Origin: a virus
Strand: one strand, 5' to 3'
Length of the DNA stretch: 64,000 bases
Virus record (IMG/VR): IMGVR_UViG_3300031997_000620
Span: 19,234-83,233 of that record
Below, piece after piece: positions 50,305 to 57,622 of this stretch. The notes beneath the pieces were generated by a model. That model ran no database searches. It was not told the origin of the DNA and saw only the letters and a list, made by a program, of their open reading frames with translations. Each line of letters begins with the position of its first letter. Within the stretch, counting starts at the first letter, position 1. The translations under genes and the position numbers were made by a program.

Positions 50305-52109
50305 GTGGACAACTCTCCTTCATAATCTGTTCGAAGGATATCTACCGGAAAGTCAAAGTCAATTTTTGCAGAGTGCATAGAGAAATAAGAGTCCATACGT
50401 CTATAGCCTGCACCTTCTACAACGACTCTATGTGAATAGTCAAAGAAAAATTGTGTAGCGCCATCGGAAGTCGAGAATGACCTAATTAGATCAAGCCCAG
50501 ATCCAACAAGGATCGCGCCGGGATCTGTGGGAGGAATTCGTCCTGTAGCATCTGTTGTAAATGGCGAGCCCGTTAGTGGAGTTTCAACTAAAGTAAGTTC
50601 ATCAACGGAATACACTGAAATTTTCAGATTTTGAATAGGGATAGGAACTCCCGATCCTCGTTCTACAAAGCGAGGAGCCCAAGTGTATGAAACATACCCA
50701 AGCCCAGTGTCCGCGCCAATATCAAAAAGATCAGAAGCACGATAAGGGAAACGGGGATTCAAAACTGTTAGAGTTCCGTTCAAAACTCCAAAATACGGAA
50801 GCGGAAGATCCTCAGCTCCTAGGAATCCTTGGATGTATCCCACAACCCCTCCTGTAACATACCCGATAGCAGGAGGAGATGTACTGGAAGAAGTAAAAAG
50901 AGCATTATCATACCCTGCCGGAGAGGTGCCAAGAATACGAATGCCCGCGGATGTAGGACGGTTAATGTTACTTTCAACAACTCCTGTAAACACCGCTCCA
51001 GTCACAGGAGAACTACCACCTGGGGCTACTAAAGACATTCCGTCAACCAAACTCGCAATCATACTCCCTTGATTACCAGATGCTAGTGTTTGCTGTCCAG
51101 TTGCTTGGATTGATGACATAGCAGACAAATATAAAGAGCAAGACAGCCCATCCGCAGGGCCAGGGGCTTGCGCGACGCAAGATGGAGACCACCCAAACCA
51201 GAATGATCCAAAATCTGCTCCATATCTGTCTGATCCTGCACGTCCAAGACGAATCAAATCTCCGGGGGAATTACCAGTTCCATAGTTAATAAAACATTGA
51301 GCCGCATCTGCTCGATCAGCAACGACTACTTCACGCTCTGAAACCCAGTTCGAAGCGACATTTGTTGTGTGCGCTATATTGATAGTTCTAAGCCCCGATG
51401 TTGTAATTAAGGTTAGTCTATTTCCCAAACTTCGAATAGTAACATAATCTGAACCTACTGAAGAATCTGGGCCTTTTGCATTGGTTTGTAAACCAAGCCA
51501 AGAGGGTGTTGCTTCATCGGTTATGGTACAGAGATAAGAACCACCCTTTACTTCACATGTGCCCGCACCTGTTCTTTTCTTAAGTTTTGTCTTTCCTTTA
51601 GAAGCTCCAGCTACTCGAATTTGTCTCTCAGAAATTACCTCTTCAACTCTATACAGTCCTGATAGATAAAATCCTGCACCTAGAACGAATGCAGTGTCTC
51701 CTCTCCGCACACTATTTGTTTGGAATGTAGCAGGAGTAGTGCCACTACAATCAATAATACTTCCACCATAAAAATTGGTAATTGTTCTAGCCGCTTGTAA
51801 TGTAGTTGATTCGCTGTTATACCAGAGACAAACTCCATTAGCATTCAAACCTTCAGTTTTAAGTCCACCTTCGGCAATCTTAAAAATTCGAGTTCCAGTA
51901 GTTATTGAAGCCACAGTAAAGATGCCGTTATTTGCCGGTTGAACTTTTCCAGAAACCTTTATTACATCTCCAACTTCAAAAATTCCTCCTCCGGAAAAGT
52001 TAGCGGATACTGTAATGGTATCCGGAGCAGTCATCTGCGGGCCAAGAGTTGCCCCTGATTTTGATTGGAAGCCTCCGGTACCATCTCTAACTTCAATCTC
52101 GTAACTCAT
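50301..52109 (-). CDS. Large beta-rich tail protein
   Basis: The 602-residue protein begins EIEVRDGTGGFQSKSGATL and is rich in Thr, Ser, Gly and Val. Sections such as TFQTNSVRRGDTAFVLGAGF and VVVADRADAAQCFINYGTGN suggest strands. No enzymatic motif. It overlaps the next two genes by four bases each. A baseplate or fibre component is likely. Confidence 0.5.
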   Translation of the reverse strand: MSYEIEVRDGTGGFQSKSGATLGPQMTAPDTITVSANFSGGGIFEVGDVIKVSGKVQPANNGIFTVASITTGTRIFKIAEGGLKTEGLNANGVCLWYNSESTTLQAARTITNFYGGSIIDCSGTTPATFQTNSVRRGDTAFVLGAGFYLSGLYRVEEVISERQIRVAGASKGKTKLKKRTGAGTCEVKGGSYLCTITDEATPSWLGLQTNAKGPDSSVGSDYVTIRSLGNRLTLITTSGLRTINIAHTTNVASNWVSEREVVVADRADAAQCFINYGTGNSPGDLIRLGRAGSDRYGADFGSFWFGWSPSCVAQAPGPADGLSCSLYLSAMSSIQATGQQTLASGNQGSMIASLVDGMSLVAPGGSSPVTGAVFTGVVESNINRPTSAGIRILGTSPAGYDNALFTSSSTSPPAIGYVTGGVVGYIQGFLGAEDLPLPYFGVLNGTLTVLNPRFPYRASDLFDIGADTGLGYVSYTWAPRFVERGSGVPIPIQNLKISVYSVDELTLVETPLTGSPFTTDATGRIPPTDPGAILVGSGLDLIRSFSTSDGATQFFFDYSHRVVVEGAGYRRMDSYFSMHSAKIDFDFPVDILRTDYEGELST

Positions 52110-52624
52110 AGATTAGCAATCTCTTCCGAGATGGACTCCGCTAATTGCATATATCTAGTTTTTTGACTATTAAGAGATACTACACCAAGATCAAATATAA
52201 CCAAAGTGTCTGTCTTAATTTGAGATGGAGGAAAGGTAGAATTAATAGTAGATCTGGCAACTACTGAACTAGTGAGTTGACGAGTTATTGTTGTTAAAAT
52301 TGCATTAACATTGTTTAAATCAGTAGTTAATCTGTCTAGCTTAAATGGGCCATTTATAAAGACAGCGCGAATGTCTCTAACTACTCGTAAACGTTGCGCT
52401 TCCGTTGAGCCCTGAAATGCAGCACGGACTGCTTCAAAAGTCGCAATCTTAATTACCATTCGCGTAATAAGTTCCGAATATAGAAGGGCAGAAACAGCAT
52501 TGATATCTGCTGTTAGATATCCTAGAGATTTAGCATATGTGACAAAACCGGCTGAAGTCCCATCTATCGGGTGTGCGGCAAGATAGACCCAAACTTGATC
52601 GTATACCTCTAATAGAGCAGACAT
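52106..52624 (-). CDS. Helical virion-type protein
   Basis: The 172-residue product is mainly helical, starting MSALLEVYDQVWVYLAAHP, with RVVRDIRAVFINGPFKLDR later. It overlaps the downstream gene by four bases and is part of the tail run. No family recognised. Perhaps a chaperone or structural adaptor. Confidence 0.45.
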   Translation of the reverse strand: MSALLEVYDQVWVYLAAHPIDGTSAGFVTYAKSLGYLTADINAVSALLYSELITRMVIKIATFEAVRAAFQGSTEAQRLRVVRDIRAVFINGPFKLDRLTTDLNNVNAILTTITRQLTSSVVARSTINSTFPPSQIKTDTLVIFDLGVVSLNSQKTRYMQLAESISEEIANL

Positions 52625-52651
52625 AAGGTTGATTCTCTCCCAGCACGAACG

Positions 52652-53011
52652 CTAGAGGTAGGTTAATGACAATCTGTTATCCCAGATCTTATCATAGTTA
52701 TTGTTTCCACTCGCCCACTTAATGACCAAATCCGGGTTTGTGCTAGACTCGTCCATCCGTTTAATTCTCCAAACCGCAGCAGACGTAGCAGATCCGGGAG
52801 GTGCTTCTCCAATATAAGTGTAAGTACTTACTTCATCTAGTTGTAGGGCTTGCGGTGCGGCCATAGCTGCATCCTCCAATCCTTTTAAGTAATCTCCGAA
52901 ACCTGTTCCATTAGAGGGTGCATAAGGAAACGTAGATCTAAAGTTAGGGTCGTTTCTCGGCCACCCATTTAGGCGATCAACCTGCTCATCTGAAAGTGTA
53001 AATGCAGCCAT
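52652..53011 (-). CDS. Small virion-type protein
   Basis: The 119-residue product starts MAAFTLSDEQVDRLNGWPRN and has a beta-rich end with VWRIKRMDESSTNPDLVIKW. No known domain; could be a head-tail or fibre-attachment component. It begins next to the stop of the upstream gene. Confidence 0.5.
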   Translation of the reverse strand: MAAFTLSDEQVDRLNGWPRNDPNFRSTFPYAPSNGTGFGDYLKGLEDAAMAAPQALQLDEVSTYTYIGEAPPGSATSAAVWRIKRMDESSTNPDLVIKWASGNNNYDKIWDNRLSLTYL

Positions 53012-53416
53012 TTAAGCTCCTTTATTAAGGAGTCCGCTTAAGTTGATATTTACCACAACTCCACCATTACCCTCTTCTTCGCCATCATCACAACAAGGAG
53101 GATCTTCCTTTGAAATCAATAGGCTATGTGCGACTCTAGCTTCTTTATCTAGAAGTTTCTTGAGATCCTTATCAGCATCTCGATAATGATTTTCAAAATA
53201 ACCTTTGCTATAGACGTTATCCATCGCATCGCGCACCTTCATAATCGGCTTGATCCGTCGGGTAAACTTGTTGAAAAACCTTGCAGCAAGAGTAGCCGCC
53301 ATTGACGGAGGTGCTTCTCCGTCGCCTCCAAACGGAACAGGAGTGTGCGTAGGAAACAGTGTATCCGAAAGATGAACCTTGTTTTCCTGCGTAGGTGACC
53401 TATCTAGTAGTGCCAT
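53012..53416 (-). CDS. Hypothetical protein of late operon
   Basis: The 134-residue product has a basic helical middle (ARFFNKFTRRIKPIMKVRDA), a CC pair (PPCCDDGEEEGN) near the end, and a hydrophobic end (VVVNINLSGLLNKG). No known motif. Part of a run of small basic proteins between 53012 and 57622. Confidence 0.45.
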   Translation of the reverse strand: MALLDRSPTQENKVHLSDTLFPTHTPVPFGGDGEAPPSMAATLAARFFNKFTRRIKPIMKVRDAMDNVYSKGYFENHYRDADKDLKKLLDKEARVAHSLLISKEDPPCCDDGEEEGNGGVVVNINLSGLLNKGA

Positions 53417-53418
53417 AG

Positions 53419-53709
53419 TTACCTTCCTGCTCCTGAAACTACTTGCTCTCTCGTGCGCCCAGTCATTTTAGCGGTCGCCGTAACCGAGGGGCTGGATGCG
53501 AGGTTTCCTGTTTGGCCTTCTGCTTTGCGCTGCTCCAGGGCAATGTTAGCTGCAAAAGGAAGTCCAATTGGCCCCATTTGCTGAACCGCTTGCCGAAGCC
53601 TGGGGGCAATCATATCCGACCCTGTACCAATTCCCAAGCGTTCGGACATGTCGCCGAGCATGCCCTTCTTCTTCTTGGGCGTCGATTCAGAGCTTTCGGC
53701 TGTTGACAC
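53419..53709 (-). CDS. Hypothetical small protein
   Basis: The 96-residue product starts MSTAESSESTPKKKKGMLGD and has GTGSDMIAPRLRQAVQQMGP and PFAANIALEQRKAEGQ. Low complexity, no domain. It lies two bases each from its neighbours. Confidence 0.45.
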   Translation of the reverse strand: MSTAESSESTPKKKKGMLGDMSERLGIGTGSDMIAPRLRQAVQQMGPIGLPFAANIALEQRKAEGQTGNLASSPSVTATAKMTGRTREQVVSGAGR

Positions 53710-53711
53710 AG

Positions 53712-53975
53712 TTACTTTCCACCCATCTTTGCATTAGCGGCAGCATTTCTATCTGCCCAATACTTAGAGATCTTCGCTCTATCAGCAGCGGTCTTTGCCA
53801 TCCTCTCTGCGGCCGTCGGTCCTACATACTTAGCCGGAGGCGGATGTTGAGCGGGAGTTAAGGTCTTGCCTTCGGGACCAATAGGCTTTTCGGTGCTAGG
53901 GGTTCCAACAATAATCCTCATCGGAGATTTCTTGCCAAGCGGTCCACCGGCTACTTTTTCTCTTAGTGTTGCCAT
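53712..53975 (-). CDS. Hypothetical small basic protein
   Basis: The 87-residue product is basic and proline-rich (GPLGKKSPMRIIVGTPSTEK, then PTAAERMAKTAADRAKISKY). No domain recognised. Could be an internal or DNA-associated virion protein by composition. Confidence 0.45.
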   Translation of the reverse strand: MATLREKVAGGPLGKKSPMRIIVGTPSTEKPIGPEGKTLTPAQHPPPAKYVGPTAAERMAKTAADRAKISKYWADRNAAANAKMGGK

Positions 53976-53987
53976 AATTAGTTTCCT

Positions 53988-54551
53988 TTATGATTCATAC
54001 TTTCCGCCACGTAGCGGAGGTTTCGACTTGTTAAGTTGCCCGAGAAGGCTTGAACTAAAATCCTCTGCCCCGGCGGCCCCCCCTTTAGGGTAAAGTTCCG
54101 GGTTACGTTGTCCACTTTTCCATCCAAGCTTTCGCTTTCTTTTGTCCAGCTCACCAGCGGCACTGCCCGAGGCAGTCTGTCTGGTTCGATCAAATCGGCC
54201 AAGACCCGCATCAACTTCTTGGCCCATTTCAGATTTCACCGAAGCAATGTCTTCGGTGCCTAGAGAGGGCTTATAAGGACTTTTAGCAAAATCCATTGCT
54301 GATTTCATGGGGATGCCCTCTTCTCCCATTGTGGGGGGCAGGCCCATCGAAACTCGGCCTAATTCGCTCTTACCGGATAATCCTGCTTTTGACATTTCAA
54401 CTAGATCAGAAGCCGACTTCATTCTTTTTTCTTTAGAAGACTCGCGGGCTAACAAGGCAGAACTTGCGGCTTCAACCCCTGATATGCCCAGCGCCGTTCC
54501 CAGCTTTTTAGCTTTTTGGCGAGTAGTCATGGGGGCCTTCGCTGCTTCCAC
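53988..54551 (-). CDS. Basic disordered protein
   Basis: The 187-residue product starts at GTG 54551 after GGAGAC. It is rich in Lys, Ser, Ala and Gly (KAPMTTRQKAKKLGTALGIS, then RFDRTRQTASGSAAGE), likely unfolded for the most part. A promoter motif lies 22 bases ahead. No known function; the composition suits a protein packed inside the capsid. Confidence 0.5.
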   Translation of the reverse strand: MEAAKAPMTTRQKAKKLGTALGISGVEAASSALLARESSKEKRMKSASDLVEMSKAGLSGKSELGRVSMGLPPTMGEEGIPMKSAMDFAKSPYKPSLGTEDIASVKSEMGQEVDAGLGRFDRTRQTASGSAAGELDKRKRKLGWKSGQRNPELYPKGGAAGAEDFSSSLLGQLNKSKPPLRGGKYES

Positions 54552-54572
54552 TAAAAGTCTCCTAATAATAGT

Positions 54573-54586
54573 CCTATTAAATTATC
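54573..54586 (-). promoter_or_regulatory. Late promoter motif copy
   Basis: Minus strand GATAATTTAATAGG, 22 bases ahead of the gene starting at 54551. It shares an extended context (AATAGTGATAATTTAATAGG then ACT) with the copy at 60613. Confidence 0.65.
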
Positions 54587-54605
54587 ACTATTCTGAATTG
54601 TTTAA

Positions 54606-54977
54606 TTAAGGTAAAGGCCAATCGAAATAAAAGATAGGCTTCTTCTGCTTTTCAAACTCTTCTATTTCGATTTTAATGCCCTGAGAATTCTCCCAACCCG
54701 GCATCCTTAGTACGATTAGCCCCGCTGCCAAGTGCATGAAAGGCTTATCCAAAGGAATCCAAATAGCATGATCTCTAGGGTCAATATCTCCATGAATAGC
54801 AATAGGGTGAGTGTGTGCGATTGGACAAAAGATGGTAATCCCCATTCCAATAAACCATGCCGCCGCTCTAGCAGCATCTTCAAAGGCAACATGAATTCCT
54901 TGGGGGTGTTGAGAATAGACAGTAGCGAGGTACATGTACCCACTACCACACGCCTTCTTAACTTGGTACAGACTCAT
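54606..54977 (-). CDS. DUF1937-type, deoxyribosyltransferase-like protein
   Basis: The 123-residue product has YMYLATVYSQHPQGIHVAF, ARAAAWFIGMGITIFCPIAH and AAGLIVLRMPGWENSQGIK, then EIEEFEKQKKPIFYFD. This is the fold and motif order of the DUF1937 / nucleoside 2-deoxyribosyltransferase-like group, with Glu in GWENSQGIKIEIEEF as possible nucleophile. Such proteins handle nucleosides, nucleotides or NAD. It lies between structural-type genes, which is odd. Activity not shown. Confidence 0.7.
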   Translation of the reverse strand: MSLYQVKKACGSGYMYLATVYSQHPQGIHVAFEDAARAAAWFIGMGITIFCPIAHTHPIAIHGDIDPRDHAIWIPLDKPFMHLAAGLIVLRMPGWENSQGIKIEIEEFEKQKKPIFYFDWPLP

Positions 54978-54987
54978 TTCCTCCTCC

Positions 54988-55395
54988 TTACATCCCGAAT
55001 GGGGTATAGTTCGTCGAAAAACCTAGGTTTCTTAAACGTTCTAACATAATCCTAGCGGCGGGAGGATTCCACGAGTGGATCACAATACGACATTTATTAT
55101 GGAGGAGTGATTTGGTAACTAGGAGATTTTTTTCAAGGTATCTTATTACTTCCATCCCACTCTCAGGGCTTTTGAAGTTCTGCTCTCCAACACCCAGATC
55201 GTGGTCAAGGAACATCAGCGTTAGGCGATCATGATAATCCCTAATCGTAATGATGGCTTCTTCTGCTGACTTGCACCAGATCGTTCTGCTTTGTTCCGCA
55301 CTATTCAATTTTTCACAGAACTTAGCGGCCCTCTCCGCAGCATCGTCCAGAAACAAAATCATGCCCTCGTTAGATGAACTTATAGACGGTCCCAT
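54988..55395 (-). CDS. Receiver-like protein (cyclic-phosphate-processing type)
   Basis: From ATG 55395 it has 135 residues; an internal start at 55362 would remove 11. The core reads ILFLDDAAERAAKFCEKL, TIWCKSAEEAIITIRDYH, LTLMFLDHDLG, and RIVIHSWNPPAARIM, matching the cREC-type receiver domain with acidic DD and DHDLG pockets. In bacteria and phages this group is thought to process cyclic phosphates or RNA ends. It adjoins the DUF1937-like gene. Function inferred only. Confidence 0.6.
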   Translation of the reverse strand: MGPSISSSNEGMILFLDDAAERAAKFCEKLNSAEQSRTIWCKSAEEAIITIRDYHDRLTLMFLDHDLGVGEQNFKSPESGMEVIRYLEKNLLVTKSLLHNKCRIVIHSWNPPAARIMLERLRNLGFSTNYTPFGM

Positions 55396-55882
55396 ACCCT
55401 AACGGCCTCCCTAGTGCCCTCGCTCTTGATTTGAAATTCGGTTGCTGAAATATCGTGCCTGTTTTCGACTGTCCAGTCGCAAGGCCCGCTAGCATCGTTG
55501 TAGCAACAGTCGCGCTTTGATTGCCTATATGAGAAATACGCGGCCCCTGAAGCTGTTCTTGGTGCATCTGGGGAGTGGCCCGTATTAGACTCCCGGCAGT
55601 CGATCTGGCTCTAGACTCTTTGTCTTCTCCCTCATACCTAGCAGGTGTTCCTCGAATTGTCTTGGGCCGCCCTTGGAAAGCCCACGGGTGAATAGCGGGG
55701 CGACGGCCCCATCCTACAGACGCCTTCGAGCGGGAACCTGCATCTTGCGTACTAAGGGCTTCATTTACCGCATTTAGATTAAAGGGGTTATCTTTAAACT
55801 TCTCGCGCAACGCCTGCTCCTTATTGAGCTTAAGAGCGGCTGCTGTTTTGTTTGCGGTAGGATTATTGCTTCCGACGTTCAT
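55370..55882 (-). CDS. Hypothetical basic protein
   Basis: The 170-residue product is basic and disordered (NPTANKTAAALKLNKEQALR, then WGRRPAIHPWAFQGRPKTIR). The ATG 55882 is directly preceded by AAAAGGTGATAATAGGGT. Possibly a capsid-internal protein. No family recognised. Confidence 0.45.
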   Translation of the reverse strand: MNVGSNNPTANKTAAALKLNKEQALREKFKDNPFNLNAVNEALSTQDAGSRSKASVGWGRRPAIHPWAFQGRPKTIRGTPARYEGEDKESRARSTAGSLIRATPQMHQEQLQGPRISHIGNQSATVATTMLAGLATGQSKTGTIFQQPNFKSRARALGRPLGYGTVYKFI

Positions 55883-55884
55883 AC

Positions 55885-55901
55885 CCTATTATCACCTTTT
55901 C
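55885..55901 (-). promoter_or_regulatory. Weak late promoter-like or translation element
   Basis: Minus strand AAAAGGTGATAATAGGGT lies one base ahead of ATG 55882. It lacks the TTTAA of the full motif. With this spacing it could be a ribosome-binding region (AAAAGGTG) and not a promoter. Confidence 0.3.
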
Positions 55902-55919
55902 TTAGAAAAATGGCAACTA

Positions 55920-56660
55920 CTACTCCTGTGACACGTCGTAGAGGTTCTTAATGGCGTCCCCAGCAGCCAGGGCTAGCCCTAGATACCGGCTTTTACGAGC
56001 AATGGACCTGACGACCCCTCTCCTGTTTAAAAGCTTTCCTAGGAGACCAGGGGTGCTGGAAGCATTGGCAATACGAGTATTTAGACCACTCAAAATTCTA
56101 CCTGTTTGCTTGCGTTTAGACAACAGTTCTGCGGCTGCTGAGGGCTCTGCACCTCTCCTTGCCGTAGCAAGTCTTTCAGCCAACGGGAGCCTTGTTGCTT
56201 CTTTGTGAATCCGCATAGACTCACCAACCGGAGCTTTTGTCTTTGCCGCAGCCTCTTCACGAGTTAGATATTCGCCTGTTTTGGTGTCCGAGAAGCCGGT
56301 TTGCTCATTAAACTCTCCAGCGTCCCCACCCTTCTTAGGCTTGAAATATTCATCTATTAGTGCATCTACTTTATCAAACTTCTTTGTGCTAATGCCTCTC
56401 GCCTTAGCCTCACGCTGAATAACGTCGTAGTGGGTCTCTCCGGGGAGCCCTCTAGTTACCTTGCCTTCTATACTACGAATTGCAGGAATAACAGGATGAG
56501 ACTGTATGAGCTTACTAAGTGCTTTACTTCGAGACTTGCTAGGAGCCTGACTAGCAATGAGCTTTGCAGGTACAAGGTTCCTTACGTTGGACTTTTCGAC
56601 ACCCTTAACAAACTCTTCACGCGCCGCAACTCTTTGTTTTTTGTAGTCCGGTGCTGCCAT
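55920..56660 (-). CDS. Hypothetical virion-type protein
   Basis: From ATG 56660 (overlapping the upstream TAA as TAATG) the product is 246 residues. It is basic and helical (AREEFVKGVEKSNVRNL, KVDALIDEYFKPKKG) with GFSDTKTGEYLTREEAAAKT, a motif type seen in other phage virion proteins, and a hydrophobic segment near the end (YLGLALAAGDAIKNL). No function recognised. A GTG at 56672 would add four residues. Confidence 0.5.
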   Translation of the reverse strand: MAAPDYKKQRVAAREEFVKGVEKSNVRNLVPAKLIASQAPSKSRSKALSKLIQSHPVIPAIRSIEGKVTRGLPGETHYDVIQREAKARGISTKKFDKVDALIDEYFKPKKGGDAGEFNEQTGFSDTKTGEYLTREEAAAKTKAPVGESMRIHKEATRLPLAERLATARRGAEPSAAAELLSKRKQTGRILSGLNTRIANASSTPGLLGKLLNRRGVVRSIARKSRYLGLALAAGDAIKNLYDVSQE

Positions 56661-56869
56661 TAGACTGACCACCTTTTATCAGGTCTATCACCAAGTCGAT
56701 AGGCTGTTTTCTTAATACGCGCACGCACCCGGCCCTGTTGCCGGTTAAGCATCTTCCCCTCGTCGGGCTTGATACTCTTGAGCATTCCCATTGCATCTGC
56801 CTTGTTGCCAGATTTCCGGTTTTTGAGGATTGCCCAGGCGTCGCCTATTGTGTACTTCATTTCTTCCAT
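56660..56869 (-). CDS. Small basic protein
   Basis: The 69-residue product starts MEEMKYTIGDAWAILKNRKS and is basic and helical (RQQGRVRARIKKTAYRLGD). Overlaps the upstream gene by 13 bases. Possibly DNA-binding by composition. Confidence 0.45.
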   Translation of the reverse strand: MEEMKYTIGDAWAILKNRKSGNKADAMGMLKSIKPDEGKMLNRQQGRVRARIKKTAYRLGDRPDKRWSV

Positions 56870-57357
56870 GCCTTCTTTTCGTCACGCCAAGTCGGAGGAC
56901 TAGAGTTTACTCCTGCCTTGTATCTCTGTGAGAACCAGTCAGCGTCCTGCGGCTTGTCAAAGGAGATAAACTCCTTGTTTTTGATAGCATACTTTTGGGC
57001 TTCTCGGGGCTTAAGCCACTGCATTCCACCCGTGGGGGTGTGTACAATGTTGGGGTACACGATCTTCTTGCCCCCAGGCCCTTCACCCCAACCCATTTGA
57101 TGGGATGCGTACTCACCCTTCTTAAGTCCGTGTTCTCTACCTTGAGGAGAATCTGCTTGGATCGAAGGCCAAGAACTCGGAGCCAATAGCCTCTTGACAA
57201 AGTTTTTGTCTTTGTTAGCCTCAAGGATCTTGAGAGATTCGGCCGAGTCGGGTTGGGCAGACGGTGCGCGGAGGAAGCCCTCCATGACGCCATCCACATG
57301 TTCCTTCTCATCGGGGTGCATCTTTTGCTTGCGTATTTTCTCTCTAACGCTTGCCAT
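56857..57357 (-). CDS. Conserved phage virion-type protein
   Basis: The 166-residue product has a helical N-terminus (REKIRKQKMHPDEKEHVDGV) and a C-terminal module IVYPNIVHTPTGGMQWLKPR, EAQKYAIKNKEFISFDKPQD and ADWFSQRYK, a pattern I have seen in other phage structural or cargo proteins. A beta-helix part reads GREHGLKKGEYASHQMGW. No enzymatic motif. Confidence 0.5.
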   Translation of the reverse strand: MASVREKIRKQKMHPDEKEHVDGVMEGFLRAPSAQPDSAESLKILEANKDKNFVKRLLAPSSWPSIQADSPQGREHGLKKGEYASHQMGWGEGPGGKKIVYPNIVHTPTGGMQWLKPREAQKYAIKNKEFISFDKPQDADWFSQRYKAGVNSSPPTWRDEKKAWKK

Positions 57358-57622
57358 TACATCCCTCTGAAAGCTGCTTTTGTAGGAGAAGGTCCGCTAC
57401 TTTCTTAGCTTCGTCTGCTCTCCATGTTGCCCAATCTACCTTAACAAGTAATTGAGATATAGCAATCTTCTCTGTTTCAAGAGACGCAATCTCGCTTGCT
57501 TGCACGTTCACAGTGTTTTCCAGTTGATTAACGTGCTCAGATAAACGAGTATATCCCACAATAGCACTTACAGCTAAAGCCCCTATAGGAAGGATTTGAG
57601 ACGCCCACGAAGGTATTGACAT
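57344..57622 (-). CDS. Membrane-anchored coiled-coil protein
   Basis: The 92-residue product has one hydrophobic helix (ILPIGALAVSAIVGY, about 10-25) followed by a coiled coil (LENTVNVQASEIASLETEKI) and one Cys near the end. This plan suits an inner-membrane spanin or another lysis accessory, but also small tail chaperones. It lies one base from the portal gene. The function is unproved. Confidence 0.5.
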   Translation of the reverse strand: MSIPSWASQILPIGALAVSAIVGYTRLSEHVNQLENTVNVQASEIASLETEKIAISQLLVKVDWATWRADEAKKVADLLLQKQLSEGCNGKR

